From assembly GCF_014748335.1 (NCBI RefSeq), contig NZ_JAAVIY010000003.1, positions 62,001 through 126,000 of the forward strand: 64,000 nt of DNA. The letters run 5' to 3'. This stretch comes from Flavobacterium selenitireducens (GTDB taxonomy: Bacteria > Bacteroidota > Bacteroidia > Flavobacteriales > Flavobacteriaceae). The notes under the pieces are model-generated. The model had not been told where the DNA came from. It did not search any database and saw only the letters and a program-made list of their open reading frames with translations. The translations under genes and the position numbers were made by a program. Of this stretch, positions 34,568 through 43,564 are shown piece after piece (position 1 is the first letter of the stretch; each line of letters opens with the position of its first letter).

Positions 34568-37336
34568 ATGGGTAATTTAGATTTTCTCGACAAACTCGCA
34601 CAAAAAATACTGGAAGTCACACAGGGCAACCTTACCAACGCAACAGTAATACTTCCAAACAGGCGCGCCAAGGTGTTTCTAATTGAGGCGCTCCGCAAAC
34701 AAATAGGGGCGACCGCATTTGCGCCTTCGATAATCAGTATCGAGGATTTCATACAGGATGTCGCATCGGTACGCTCAATCGACAATGTCGAACTGCTGTT
34801 TGCGTTCTACGAGATTTACCTTTCCGTTACCGATAAAGACGAGCAGCAGAACTTCGAACTATTCGCTAATTGGGCCAAAGTATTGCTGCAGGATTTCAAC
34901 GAGATCGACCGCTATTTGCTCGATCCCTACAAAGTGCTCAATTACCTCAAGGCAATTGAAGATATAAAGCACTGGTCACTCGACCTTGAAAAGCGAACCG
35001 TCCTGATCGAGAACTATCTTAAGTTCTGGAATAAGCTTCCGGAATATTACGCGGCCCTAACCGAATATCTCAGCACGAAAGGCGTTGGCTACCAAGGATT
35101 TATTTACCGGGAAGCCGTAAAGAATCTTGAGCATTTTACCTCGTCCTCGCCCGATGCGTTCTATATCTTTGCGGGATTCAACGCCCTCAATGCGGCAGAG
35201 GAAGTGATCATCCAACACCTGTTGTCGCTTGGGATGGCAAAAGTCTATTGGGATATCGACACGGTTTTCCTCAAAGATGAACAGCAAGATGCCGGGTTGT
35301 TCATCAGGAGGTTCAAAAGCGATTGGAAATATTACAACAGCCACCCGTTCGAATGGATAGCCCAGGACTTTGCCCAACACAAGAACATCCAGGTGATCGG
35401 CACGCCGAAATCTATCGGACAGGCCAAAATCGCCGGTAAGATTCTCGAAGAACGCATAGCGAACGACCCGAATGGAAGACTTGACCGCACTGCCGTTGTG
35501 CTCGGGGAAGAAAATCTGCTTGTGCCTTTGCTATACGCATTGCCCGCTACGGTTGGCGCGCTGAATATTACGATGGGATATTCGGCTAAGAACAATCCGG
35601 CGCAAATCTTGGTCGCCAAATTGTTCCGGATGCACGTCAACGCCATGTCGCGAAACGCCGCCAATTACGTTTTTTATTACAAAGATGTACTCGATGTGCT
35701 CATGCACCCGCTCGTCGAGCCATACGCGAATGGACAGGCGACAGTTGCTTTCATCAACCGCAATAATTATTCGTTTATCACCCACGCGCGTTTGTCCGAT
35801 AGAGCCGGAGAAACTTCCAAACTTTTTGAGTTGTTGTTCGAGAAATGGGACGGTGGGCCACTTGCAGCGCTATCGAACATCTCGGAGATTTTGCTATCGA
35901 TCAAATCCCGTCTCGGGCGCGACAACCAGGAGGAGAAAGTGGCAAAAGCGTTTTTGTATTCGGTTTTTAAAGTCGTTAACCAGCTGATATCGTATTACAC
36001 AAAGAATTCCGTCACGGATTCACTTGAAACGCTTCATGCGATCTACAAACAGGTCATCGAACTTGCCGAAGTATCGTTCGAAGGCGAACCGCTCGAAGGG
36101 CTCCAGATCATGGGCGTCCTCGAAAGTCGTGTGCTCGATTTCGACACCGTGATCGTGACGAGCATGAACGAAGGTAATTTCCCTGCCGGAAAGTCCTCAA
36201 ACTCGTTTATTCCGTATGATGTAAAGCGCGAATTCGGACTTCCGACATTCAAGGAAAAAGACGCCATTTATACTTATCACTTTTACCATCTGTTGCAACG
36301 CGCCAAGAATGTTTACCTGCTTTACAATACAGAAAGCGAAGGTCTGGACGCCGGAGAAAGAAGCCGCTTCATCACACAATTGGAAGTAGAGAAGCAACCC
36401 AATCACGACATCCGTTTTGAAACAAGGAACGCATTTGTTCCGTTGATCGCGTACGAGCCCATCAAGATTCCGAAGTCCGAACTTGTCATGGCGAGGCTCA
36501 GCGAAATCGCCAACAACGGATTTTCGCCTTCTTCCCTAACGAGCTACATCCGCAATCCAGCCGATTTTTATTTCAAACGCATCCTTCGCATCAGCGAGAT
36601 TGACGAGGTCGAAGAGACGATAGCGTTGAATACCCTCGGAACCATCATTCACGCGACGCTGGAGAATCTATATCGACCGCTGATCGGAAAAATCATCATC
36701 GAACGCGACATAGACAATTGTTTCAAATTGCTTGACGCCGAGGTCATGAAGCAATTCAAGGAAGTGTACAAGGAAGGCGAAATCAAAAAGGGACGCAACT
36801 TACTTGCGTTCGAAGTCGCCAAGCGAAATGTGGCGAACTTCCTGAAAATGGAACGTGAAAGTATCCGCGACGGGGACGAAATTTCGATCATCGCGCTCGA
36901 AGAAACGTATCAGCGCTGGCTCGAGCATCCTAAACTGCCCCAACCGGTATTGATCAAAGGAAATGTCGACCGCGTCGAAATACGCAACGGGAAGGTCAGG
37001 ATCGTCGATTACAAAACCGGGAAGGTCGAGGCAAGAGACGTAAAACTCAAGGATTGGAATGGGTTGACCACTGAAATTAAAACCGACAAAATCATACAGG
37101 TTTTGGCCTATGCGTTCATGTTTGCCGAGAGATCACAAGGGCGTGAAATCGAGGTTGGAATCGTTTCGTTCAAGAATCTCAAATCAGGCTTTTTGCGGTT
37201 TGAGTTCGAAGGTGAAGACAAAGAGAGGATTTCAGTAATAACCGAGCAGATTTTTTCGGAATACACGAATCAACTCGCGGGTTTGCTGGCTGAAATACTC
37301 GATCCGGAAATTGATTTCGTCGAAAAAGTAAGCTGA
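34568..37336 (+). CDS. AddB-like PD-(D/E)XK nuclease/inactive helicase
   Basis: A 922-residue protein equivalent to AddB in Bacteroidota. The N-terminus TVILPNRRAKVFLIEALRK takes the place of Walker A without its GKT, so the helicase part is probably inactive. The C-terminal nuclease domain has LIKGNVDRVEIRNGKVRIVDYKTGKVE (about residues 795-820) with the PD-(D/E)XK core. Cys residues for the iron-sulfur staple of AddB are not evident. It would pair with the AddA-like protein at 28623 for end resection and Chi-like recognition. The stop overlaps the next ATG by one base (TGATG). Confidence 0.82.
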   Translation: MGNLDFLDKLAQKILEVTQGNLTNATVILPNRRAKVFLIEALRKQIGATAFAPSIISIEDFIQDVASVRSIDNVELLFAFYEIYLSVTDKDEQQNFELFANWAKVLLQDFNEIDRYLLDPYKVLNYLKAIEDIKHWSLDLEKRTVLIENYLKFWNKLPEYYAALTEYLSTKGVGYQGFIYREAVKNLEHFTSSSPDAFYIFAGFNALNAAEEVIIQHLLSLGMAKVYWDIDTVFLKDEQQDAGLFIRRFKSDWKYYNSHPFEWIAQDFAQHKNIQVIGTPKSIGQAKIAGKILEERIANDPNGRLDRTAVVLGEENLLVPLLYALPATVGALNITMGYSAKNNPAQILVAKLFRMHVNAMSRNAANYVFYYKDVLDVLMHPLVEPYANGQATVAFINRNNYSFITHARLSDRAGETSKLFELLFEKWDGGPLAALSNISEILLSIKSRLGRDNQEEKVAKAFLYSVFKVVNQLISYYTKNSVTDSLETLHAIYKQVIELAEVSFEGEPLEGLQIMGVLESRVLDFDTVIVTSMNEGNFPAGKSSNSFIPYDVKREFGLPTFKEKDAIYTYHFYHLLQRAKNVYLLYNTESEGLDAGERSRFITQLEVEKQPNHDIRFETRNAFVPLIAYEPIKIPKSELVMARLSEIANNGFSPSSLTSYIRNPADFYFKRILRISEIDEVEETIALNTLGTIIHATLENLYRPLIGKIIIERDIDNCFKLLDAEVMKQFKEVYKEGEIKKGRNLLAFEVAKRNVANFLKMERESIRDGDEISIIALEETYQRWLEHPKLPQPVLIKGNVDRVEIRNGKVRIVDYKTGKVEARDVKLKDWNGLTTEIKTDKIIQVLAYAFMFAERSQGREIEVGIVSFKNLKSGFLRFEFEGEDKERISVITEQIFSEYTNQLAGLLAEILDPEIDFVEKVS

Positions 37337-37629
37337 TGCAAAAATTCCGAAACATTTGGGCGTTTTTCCAAAGCACGCTTCCGGTCAACCTTGCGATTTC
37401 AACCGGGGCGGGCGTTTTGGGCGGGTTGGGAAGTTTCGCGATGAGTTTTTTGGCGTTCGGATTCGTCTTGGCGATCGTCATCAAAGAAGCCAACGCCAAG
37501 CCGGAATACATCTTTTACCGCAACAACGGCCTGAGCCGCACCCAACTTTGGATTTTTAGCTATGTCCTTAACGACGCCACATTTTTGGTACTAACCGCAA
37601 TTTTCATCGGATGCAGACGCATGTCCTAG
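37336..37629 (+). CDS. Small membrane protein preceding an ABC ATPase
   Basis: A 97-residue protein with two hydrophobic stretches, about residues 25-48 and 75-91. It is translationally coupled to addB upstream (1-base overlap) and overlaps the ABC ATPase gene downstream by 19 bases. Its place suggests a short permease-like partner of that ATPase, but two helices are far fewer than any usual ABC permease. I do not recognise the family. The frame is closed by a genuine stop at 37627, so it is not simply a truncated permease running into the next gene. Confidence 0.6.
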   Translation: MQKFRNIWAFFQSTLPVNLAISTGAGVLGGLGSFAMSFLAFGFVLAIVIKEANAKPEYIFYRNNGLSRTQLWIFSYVLNDATFLVLTAIFIGCRRMS

Positions 37630-38273
37630 AAATCGACAGCGTCAGGAAGTCGTTCAGCGGAAAGCTTGTCGTTTCCGACGTTTGGCTCAAAATCGAAACC
37701 GGCGAAATCGTCGGGCTTCTGGGGCGCAACGGATCCGGAAAATCGACGTTGCTCAAGATCATTTCCGGTAATCTTCGGGGCGAGCAACAGCATCTCAGGA
37801 TCGATGGTAAACTGACTTCCGATGCTAAAAATCGAATCGCATACCTGAACCAGGACAATTTCGTGCCGAAGCAATTTTCAGTAAAAAAGGCAATGTTACT
37901 TTCGCTGGGAGATGATCAGGTCGAAGCGTTTTGCGATGACGAGATGACGCGTTCGATCCTCGATCGTAAAATTAGCGAATTGTCGACCGGGCAGAGGCGT
38001 TATTTCGAGATTCGGTTGTTGCTCTTCCATCCTGCAGATTTCGTATTGTTGGACGAACCTTACAACGGCCTTTCGCCGACATTGATCGAAGAAGTAAATG
38101 CGCTTATTCGGTCGCGATCCAAGTCGAAAGCCATTATCGTGACCGACCACAATTACCGCAACATTATCGACGTCAGCACTCGTTTGGTTTTGATGAAGGA
38201 AGGAACAACGCATCATCTCTCGAACAAATCCGGGTTGGTCGAAAAAGGCTATCTCAACGAAGGGATGCTTTAA
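37611..38273 (+). CDS. ABC transporter ATP-binding protein
   Basis: A 220-residue stand-alone ABC ATPase. Walker A is GRNGSGKSTLLK (about residues 38-49), the Q-loop is in YLNQDNFVPKQF, the signature is degenerate (LSTGQRRYFEIRL instead of LSGGQ), Walker B is VLLDEPYNGLSP, and the switch His is in TDHNYRNI. The order and length fit a small exporter or lipoprotein/lipid ABC system. The only membrane partner in sight is the 97-residue protein overlapping its start. It ends in a 4-base convergent overlap with the hydrolase gene on the other strand. Confidence 0.88.
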   Translation: MQTHVLEIDSVRKSFSGKLVVSDVWLKIETGEIVGLLGRNGSGKSTLLKIISGNLRGEQQHLRIDGKLTSDAKNRIAYLNQDNFVPKQFSVKKAMLLSLGDDQVEAFCDDEMTRSILDRKISELSTGQRRYFEIRLLLFHPADFVLLDEPYNGLSPTLIEEVNALIRSRSKSKAIIVTDHNYRNIIDVSTRLVLMKEGTTHHLSNKSGLVEKGYLNEGML

Positions 38274-39061
38274 ATTTCCTTGAGAAACGACAATAATTCG
38301 CTAAGAAGTTCTTCGCGATTTTCGATTGTCGACATGTGTCCGTCGTCGAAGGTTATGAGTTTCACGGACGTATTCTCGACTTGCTCGATGCTTTCGGCGT
38401 AATTCAGGACGGGATCGGCCTTTCCTAGCACGAGTAATATCGGATAGGGCGCAAAATGAAGCAACACCTCGCGGTCTTTTCGTATTTTCATTCCTTCCAA
38501 CGAAGCGACGATTCCCTGTAAAGGCGTTTTGAGCGCCTCCTGTTTGACGTTTTCGATTTCAGATGACAAACGGTCGCGGTTGTTTTCACTGAACAAGTTC
38601 CCAACCGACAAACGAACGAACGAGGTATAATCGTTCTTAACGGCTTTTATCGCACGGTCCCGGTTCGTTTTGCGCTCTTCGCTATCGGCTCGCGAAGTCG
38701 AGTTGATCAACGCGATGCCTTTTACCATGTCGGGATACAATTCGGCGAAAGCCAGCGCGACATAACCGCCCATCGAATGACCGGCGAGCACGACTTTGCG
38801 GATATGGAGTTCAGAAAGTACCGCATGTACCAAATCGGCGTTGTCTTCCATGGTTTGGACGTAGCCGACAGGGTCGGTTTTGCCGTGTCCGAGCAAATCG
38901 ATCGTAATCACGCGGTTTTTCCGGGACAAATCTGGAATAAAAGCATCCCACATCGAGCTGTTTTCGAGGAATCCGTGAAGAAAGACAACCGCAGTTCCTT
39001 TCCCGTGGTCCGAATAGTTGACCGAAGTATTCTTGAAGGTTATTTTTTTGGAGGGCATCAT
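38270..39061 (-). CDS. Alpha/beta-hydrolase
   Basis: A 263-residue cytosolic alpha/beta hydrolase. The HG oxyanion segment is VVFLHGFLENSSMWD, the nucleophile elbow is LAGHSMGGYVALA (Ser about 99), the acid is near LVLGKADPVLNY and the His is in DDGHMSTIENREE. The pattern fits the broad esterase/hydroxyacyl-hydrolase group, and the substrate is unknown. It overlaps the upstream peptidase-like gene by 4 bases and converges on the ABC ATPase with a 4-base overlap. Confidence 0.88.
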   Translation of the reverse strand: MMPSKKITFKNTSVNYSDHGKGTAVVFLHGFLENSSMWDAFIPDLSRKNRVITIDLLGHGKTDPVGYVQTMEDNADLVHAVLSELHIRKVVLAGHSMGGYVALAFAELYPDMVKGIALINSTSRADSEERKTNRDRAIKAVKNDYTSFVRLSVGNLFSENNRDRLSSEIENVKQEALKTPLQGIVASLEGMKIRKDREVLLHFAPYPILLVLGKADPVLNYAESIEQVENTSVKLITFDDGHMSTIENREELLSELLSFLKEI

Positions 39062-39966
39062 GATTTCAGGAAATTTCCGACTTCGGAAAAATACGCATTT
39101 TCAGCGTCAAGCCAACCGTAGTGCGAACAGTTTTCGAGCAGCACGACCCTGGAATTTTTTAGGACTCGATGTGCTTTTTCTGCAATTTCGTGCGGAACGA
39201 TGTCCTGTTTTCCCTGAATGATCAAAACCGGTTTCTCGAAATTCCTGAGCTTTGGCGCGCAGTCGAAATGCATACGGTTCAGGTCCTGCCAAATAAGCGT
39301 ATTGATTCGGCGATTTCCCTGTGTGAGTCGCTTGGCCAAAACTGCGTGGAATTTCGGCTGGACCACATATGCCGGAGCCAAAGCGCGTCCGCGACCGAGA
39401 CTCGTCGTATAAGTAGTATCGCCATTGTCAATCTTTGATTCCCAATACGCAAGTGAATCGCGTTGCGTCTTATCGAGTTTGCTTCGGATGAGGTCGCGAT
39501 GGTTGAGCAGTTCAAGGTCGATTCCGCCAGATGAAGAGAGAATAAGCTTGTCAACACGGGTCGGATGCAAACTTGTGTAATACGATCCTAACATTCCGCC
39601 AAATGAATGTCCGAGCACGATCCAACTGTCAAAACCAAGTTTTTTGCGCAACCGATCGATGTCGTCCACGAGCAAATCCATCGTCATGTTTTTTGCCGTC
39701 GGATTTTTGAGTGTTGATTTTCCGGTTCCGCGTTGGTCGTAAAGAATCACCAGATTGTTCTTCCCGAGATTTTGGGCTAGCTCCTCGAATCCGTTGGAGT
39801 TCATTCCCGGTCCGCCATTTATGATAAGCAACGGTTTCCCGCTTCCGAAAGTGCGATAGAAAATCGGCGTACCGTCGCCGCTTCGGGCAAATCCCTGCTT
39901 TTGGGAACTCGCAATTCCGGAAAGCAGCAGCAACAGTGCGACAATCTTTTTTCTCTTATTTGGCAT
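39058..39966 (-). CDS. Exported alpha/beta-hydrolase, proline iminopeptidase-like
   Basis: A 302-residue protein with a signal peptide (about residues 1-20, MPNKRKKIVALLLLLSGIAS). The NGGPGMNSNGFEELA oxyanion motif and the VLGHSFGGMLGSYY nucleophile elbow are those of proline iminopeptidases (peptidase family S33). The catalytic His is in LENCSHYGWLDAENAYF. It overlaps pepP-like gene upstream by 11 bases. Together they could release N-terminal proline residues from peptides, with this enzyme in the periplasm. Other S33-type hydrolases remain possible. Confidence 0.8.
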   Translation of the reverse strand: MPNKRKKIVALLLLLSGIASSQKQGFARSGDGTPIFYRTFGSGKPLLIINGGPGMNSNGFEELAQNLGKNNLVILYDQRGTGKSTLKNPTAKNMTMDLLVDDIDRLRKKLGFDSWIVLGHSFGGMLGSYYTSLHPTRVDKLILSSSGGIDLELLNHRDLIRSKLDKTQRDSLAYWESKIDNGDTTYTTSLGRGRALAPAYVVQPKFHAVLAKRLTQGNRRINTLIWQDLNRMHFDCAPKLRNFEKPVLIIQGKQDIVPHEIAEKAHRVLKNSRVVLLENCSHYGWLDAENAYFSEVGNFLKS

Positions 39967-41251
39967 TCATCAGCGTTTCAATCTCGTCGATTTCGATTGG
40001 GATATTGCGCATCAGGTTGAACGGCTCACCGGATTCCTGGATCACGACATCGTCCTCGATTCGAATTCCGAAGCCTTCTTCTGGAATGTAGATGCCAGGC
40101 TCGACGGTAAATACCATATTGGCCTGCATCGGCTCGTGCAACAATCCGTAATCGTGTGTGTCGAGACCCAAATGATGGGACGTTCCGTGCATGAAATACT
40201 TTTTGTACGCAGGCCAGGCCGCATCTTCATTCTGGACGTCGGCTTTGTCGAGCAGGCCGAGCCCCAGCAATTCCGAAGTCATAATTTTTCCGACTTCCAG
40301 GTGATATTGCTTCCATAATGTCCCCGGAGTGAGCATTTTCGTGGCTTCGTTCTTCACGCGCAACACGGCATTGTAGACATCTGCCTGGCGTTTGGTATAT
40401 TTTCCGGAGACGGGAATCGTTCGCGTCAAATCCGAAGAGTAATTGGCATATTCGGCCGCGACGTCGAGCAGAAGCAAATCTCCGGGCTTACATTCTTTAT
40501 TGTTTTCGACATAGTGAAGAACATTTGCGCTGTTTCCACTGGCGATGATCGGGCCGTAAGCGAACCCTTTGGAGCGGTTTCGGACAAATTCATGTACGAG
40601 TTCGGCTTCGACTTCGTATTCAAACACGCCAGGTTTCACAAATCCGAGCAGGCGTCGGAAACCTTTTTCGGTAATGTCGCACGCCTTTTGGATCAATGCG
40701 ATTTCTTCCTTTTCTTTCACCGAACGCAGGCGTTGCAAAATCGGGTTCGACTTCGCGACCGCATGAGCCGGATATTTCTCCTTCCACCATTTGATGAAGC
40801 GATCTTCGCGGGTTTCGGTTTCAACCGAAGCGCGATAATGCTCGTTTGTGTTGATGTACATCGTATCGGCATACGTCATCAATTCGTAGAAGATCTTGTG
40901 GAAGTCCTGCAGCCAATATACCGATTTGATCCCTGAAACCTCGAACGCCTGATTTTTGTCGAGTTTTGCGCCGTGCCAAACAGCAATGTGTTCGCTGGTT
41001 TCGGTCAAAAACAAGATTTCGCGTTGGTGTTCGTAAGGCGCGTCCGGAAACAATACCAAAATACTTTCCTCTTGGTCGACGCCGCTGAGATACAATATGT
41101 CGCGGTGTTGTTGGAAAGGCATGGTGCTGTCTGCGGAAATCGGATAAATATCGTTCGAGTTGAAAACCGCGATTGAATTGGGCTTCATTTCGGCCATAAA
41201 CTTCTTGCGGTTCTTGACAAACAGGTTGCTGTCGATTTGTTCGTATTTCAT
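39956..41251 (-). CDS. pepP: Xaa-Pro aminopeptidase (aminopeptidase P, M24 family)
   Basis: A 431-residue metallopeptidase that cuts the bond before proline at the second position. The N-terminal domain covers residues 1-160. The pita-bread C-terminal domain has the two-metal site: Asp in LLDVAAEYANYSSDLTRTI (both Asp), His in MHGTSHHLGLDTHDYG, and Glu residues in FTVEPGIYIPEEGFGIRIEDD. All ligands are present. It is first of three overlapping minus-strand genes with two hydrolases. No signal peptide is visible. Confidence 0.93.
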   Translation of the reverse strand: MKYEQIDSNLFVKNRKKFMAEMKPNSIAVFNSNDIYPISADSTMPFQQHRDILYLSGVDQEESILVLFPDAPYEHQREILFLTETSEHIAVWHGAKLDKNQAFEVSGIKSVYWLQDFHKIFYELMTYADTMYINTNEHYRASVETETREDRFIKWWKEKYPAHAVAKSNPILQRLRSVKEKEEIALIQKACDITEKGFRRLLGFVKPGVFEYEVEAELVHEFVRNRSKGFAYGPIIASGNSANVLHYVENNKECKPGDLLLLDVAAEYANYSSDLTRTIPVSGKYTKRQADVYNAVLRVKNEATKMLTPGTLWKQYHLEVGKIMTSELLGLGLLDKADVQNEDAAWPAYKKYFMHGTSHHLGLDTHDYGLLHEPMQANMVFTVEPGIYIPEEGFGIRIEDDVVIQESGEPFNLMRNIPIEIDEIETLMNAK

Positions 41252-41388
41252 GATCGGAAATTTGATTTGTTCAAAATTAGGGATTCGAGACCATTTGATA
41301 AGTGGCCAAATGGCGTAAAAAGCTTCAGTTTATAAAGCTCAAAGGTTTCCAAATCGTTTTAGGTTTGGAATTTAAGCGTACCAAACCT
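41252..41388. other. Short intergenic region between pepP and the Crp/Fnr gene
   Basis: It contains AGGTTTGG and CCAAACCT as an imperfect inverted pair (about 41363-41390) next to the stop of the regulator gene, possibly its terminator. Otherwise nothing recognised. Confidence 0.35.
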
Positions 41389-41973
41389 TCATTTCAAAAC
41401 ACTTTTCCTGATGCGGCTCATATGGCGCGTCGAAATACCCAGGAAAGATGCGAGGTGATGTAGTGGCACTTCTTTTATGAGATCGGGCTCGGTTTCGAGC
41501 AATTTCGCGTAACGGTCTTCCGGAGAAAGCGTCAGCAGATCGATGCGGTAGTCGTCAATCAGGCAAAGTTGGCGTTCGAGCAACTCATAGTAACATTTAT
41601 GGAATTCAGGATTTTCCGCTAGCAATTTTCCGAAATTTTCGCGGTCGATTACCAGCAAATGTGTGTCTGACAACGCTTTGACGCTTTTTCTCGACGGCTT
41701 TTGGAACAGGAAACTTCCCAGGGAAGACGTAATGGAGTTCGCCATCCCGATATATGTAGTTTTTTCCTCTCCCGAAACTGTTATCGCATGTTGGAGGATG
41801 CCGGTTTTTATCAGGCAAAAATAACGGCAGATTTCACCTTCCGGAACCAGGAATTCATTCTTCTTCAGCCTCAAGTCCCGGAAACCGGAGTTGGGCAACT
41901 CGATCAGATCCTGTAGTTTTCGGCTTTCGCCAGGTGAAAATCCGTAAAGGGTATCGAAAAATTCCATTGCCAA
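41389..41973 (-). CDS. Crp/Fnr-family transcriptional regulator
   Basis: A 194-residue regulator with an N-terminal cyclic-nucleotide-binding fold (FLVPEGEICRYFCLIKTGILQHA, about residues 39-62) and a C-terminal helix-turn-helix (VPLHHLASFLGISTRHMSRIRK). The cAMP-binding RXS motif is not preserved, and there are no Fnr-type clustered cysteines, so the effector is unknown. The start could be the second Met (ATG at 41967). It is transcribed towards pepP, and the 3' end of the HMG-CoA synthase gene lies 39 bases upstream. Confidence 0.88.
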   Translation of the reverse strand: MAMEFFDTLYGFSPGESRKLQDLIELPNSGFRDLRLKKNEFLVPEGEICRYFCLIKTGILQHAITVSGEEKTTYIGMANSITSSLGSFLFQKPSRKSVKALSDTHLLVIDRENFGKLLAENPEFHKCYYELLERQLCLIDDYRIDLLTLSPEDRYAKLLETEPDLIKEVPLHHLASFLGISTRHMSRIRKSVLK

Positions 41974-42012
41974 ATTTACATATAAGTGATCGTTTTCGGC
42001 AACTGTTTCGAT

Positions 42013-43368
42013 CTAGTCGATCCATTTGTAATATCGCGCGCCAATGAGATTCGGATGATCCTGTTCGATACGATCCAGCACCCACTCGTTTTTCGGGCTT
42101 CGGACACTGGAACGTAGCTCCTTTTTATGCAATTGCTCATAGGTTTGAAAATCGATTTCTTCAGAATCGGCCAATCGCTCGAACAGTTTTACATCAGCGA
42201 TGGCGGCGACCCAATTGGGTTGGATTTCGCCTTGGAACACTTTCGATTTGGAACCGCTTCCGTAAGCCAAAAACCCGAATTTGGTTCCCGAAATGTTGCG
42301 TTCGTTGCGGTAAGCATCGCACAAAGCCGATAACAATCCCATGAAAATCGAACCGGTGTAAAGGTTGCCAATTAACGAGGAAGCCAGTTCGGCAGGCTGC
42401 AATTTCCGGGTTACAAAGTCGCGATAAGCATCTGATTTGGCGAGATCTTTCAATTTTGCGGAATAGTCCGGATTGTCGGGATCGATCGTATTGTTCTCGT
42501 CATCCATTGCGAAAATCTCCGTGAGCATGCGTCTTCCCTGAAACGCGTAGGGCAAATGCATGATGATATCCGACCACGAATCGTAAAGCGTTCCACTGAA
42601 ATTCGTGACTTTCTTCAATGAAAAATAAGCTTCCCGTGTGCGGTCGGTGTAGCATTGGTTGGAATATTGGCCGTCGAAAACCGGTTGATCCTTGTGTATT
42701 TCCACTTCAGATTCGAGATTCCCGAACCATTCCGGGTTGTCATCACTACCCATTATACGGAATTTAGAAAGCTTCCGATAAGGCTTAAAAAAATCGAAAA
42801 CGCCCTTATTGCTTACTGTCCATTCCTTGTCGAGGGCGATGATTCTGGGATCGGCGCATACCAACAACGCAACGGCACCGGCGCCTTGAGTATATTCTCC
42901 GGACGAGCCCAAATCGTACTTGGCGATATCGGTAGCCACGACAATGGCTTTTTTTGTAGGATTGAGGCGAATGAAGTCGAAACAGTTGTGCAAAGCGTCA
43001 ACCGCTCCGATACACGCGAACGTGAAATCTACCGCGTCGCATTCCAATAGTGTATTTTCGCCAAATTTCTGTTCCATTAATTGGGAAAGGTAAGAGGCGA
43101 CTGGTTTTGAGTTGTCGATACCACTTTCAGTTCCCACATAGAGCCGGGCGATTCCGGAAAGGTCGATGGCATTATCCGCGATCAGCTTCGTGAGCGCATT
43201 CGCACCAAAAACCACAGTGTCCTGATGCGCATCCGGCAAGGTCATTTTGAGAAGACCCAAACCTTTTTCAAGTTTTTCGGGCTCGATATGGCGCGCTTCG
43301 GCAAGCGTTTTTATGGGAAGGTGCAAGTTGGCGACATCAAAGGCGATCGCGTCAATTCCGATTTTCAT
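42013..43368 (-). CDS. mvaS: Hydroxymethylglutaryl-CoA synthase
   Basis: A 451-residue thiolase-fold enzyme condensing acetyl-CoA with acetoacetyl-CoA in the mevalonate pathway. The Glu is in VGTESGIDNSK (residue 81), the acylated Cys in FTFACIGAVDALHN (residue 119) and the His in IMHLPYAFQGRRM. Bacteroidota commonly use the mevalonate route for isoprenoids, so this is a housekeeping role. No other mevalonate gene is in the window, so it is a stand-alone locus. It is divergent from the lipoprotein gene at 43565. Confidence 0.9.
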   Translation of the reverse strand: MKIGIDAIAFDVANLHLPIKTLAEARHIEPEKLEKGLGLLKMTLPDAHQDTVVFGANALTKLIADNAIDLSGIARLYVGTESGIDNSKPVASYLSQLMEQKFGENTLLECDAVDFTFACIGAVDALHNCFDFIRLNPTKKAIVVATDIAKYDLGSSGEYTQGAGAVALLVCADPRIIALDKEWTVSNKGVFDFFKPYRKLSKFRIMGSDDNPEWFGNLESEVEIHKDQPVFDGQYSNQCYTDRTREAYFSLKKVTNFSGTLYDSWSDIIMHLPYAFQGRRMLTEIFAMDDENNTIDPDNPDYSAKLKDLAKSDAYRDFVTRKLQPAELASSLIGNLYTGSIFMGLLSALCDAYRNERNISGTKFGFLAYGSGSKSKVFQGEIQPNWVAAIADVKLFERLADSEEIDFQTYEQLHKKELRSSVRSPKNEWVLDRIEQDHPNLIGARYYKWID

Positions 43369-43564
43369 TTTGCGGGAATTTGGATTTGTAAAAGTACGAT
43401 TCGGTTAACGTCCGGCCTATTGATTTGAGCATTTGCCTGCATTTTTGCGGTTAATTCCGCGCATTTCGAAAAAGTCTAAAATCTGAAAATTTTTGCGCGT
43501 GATAATTCCCAAATCAGCAATAAAAGAAAGGGGAGCACGTTACTGTTAAACAAAAGCCAATGTC
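43369..43564. other. Divergent promoter region of mvaS and the 43565 lipoprotein gene
   Basis: A 196-base spacer with several TTTGCGG/CCGCGC words; no single clear promoter can be chosen by eye and no gene is present. Confidence 0.4.
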
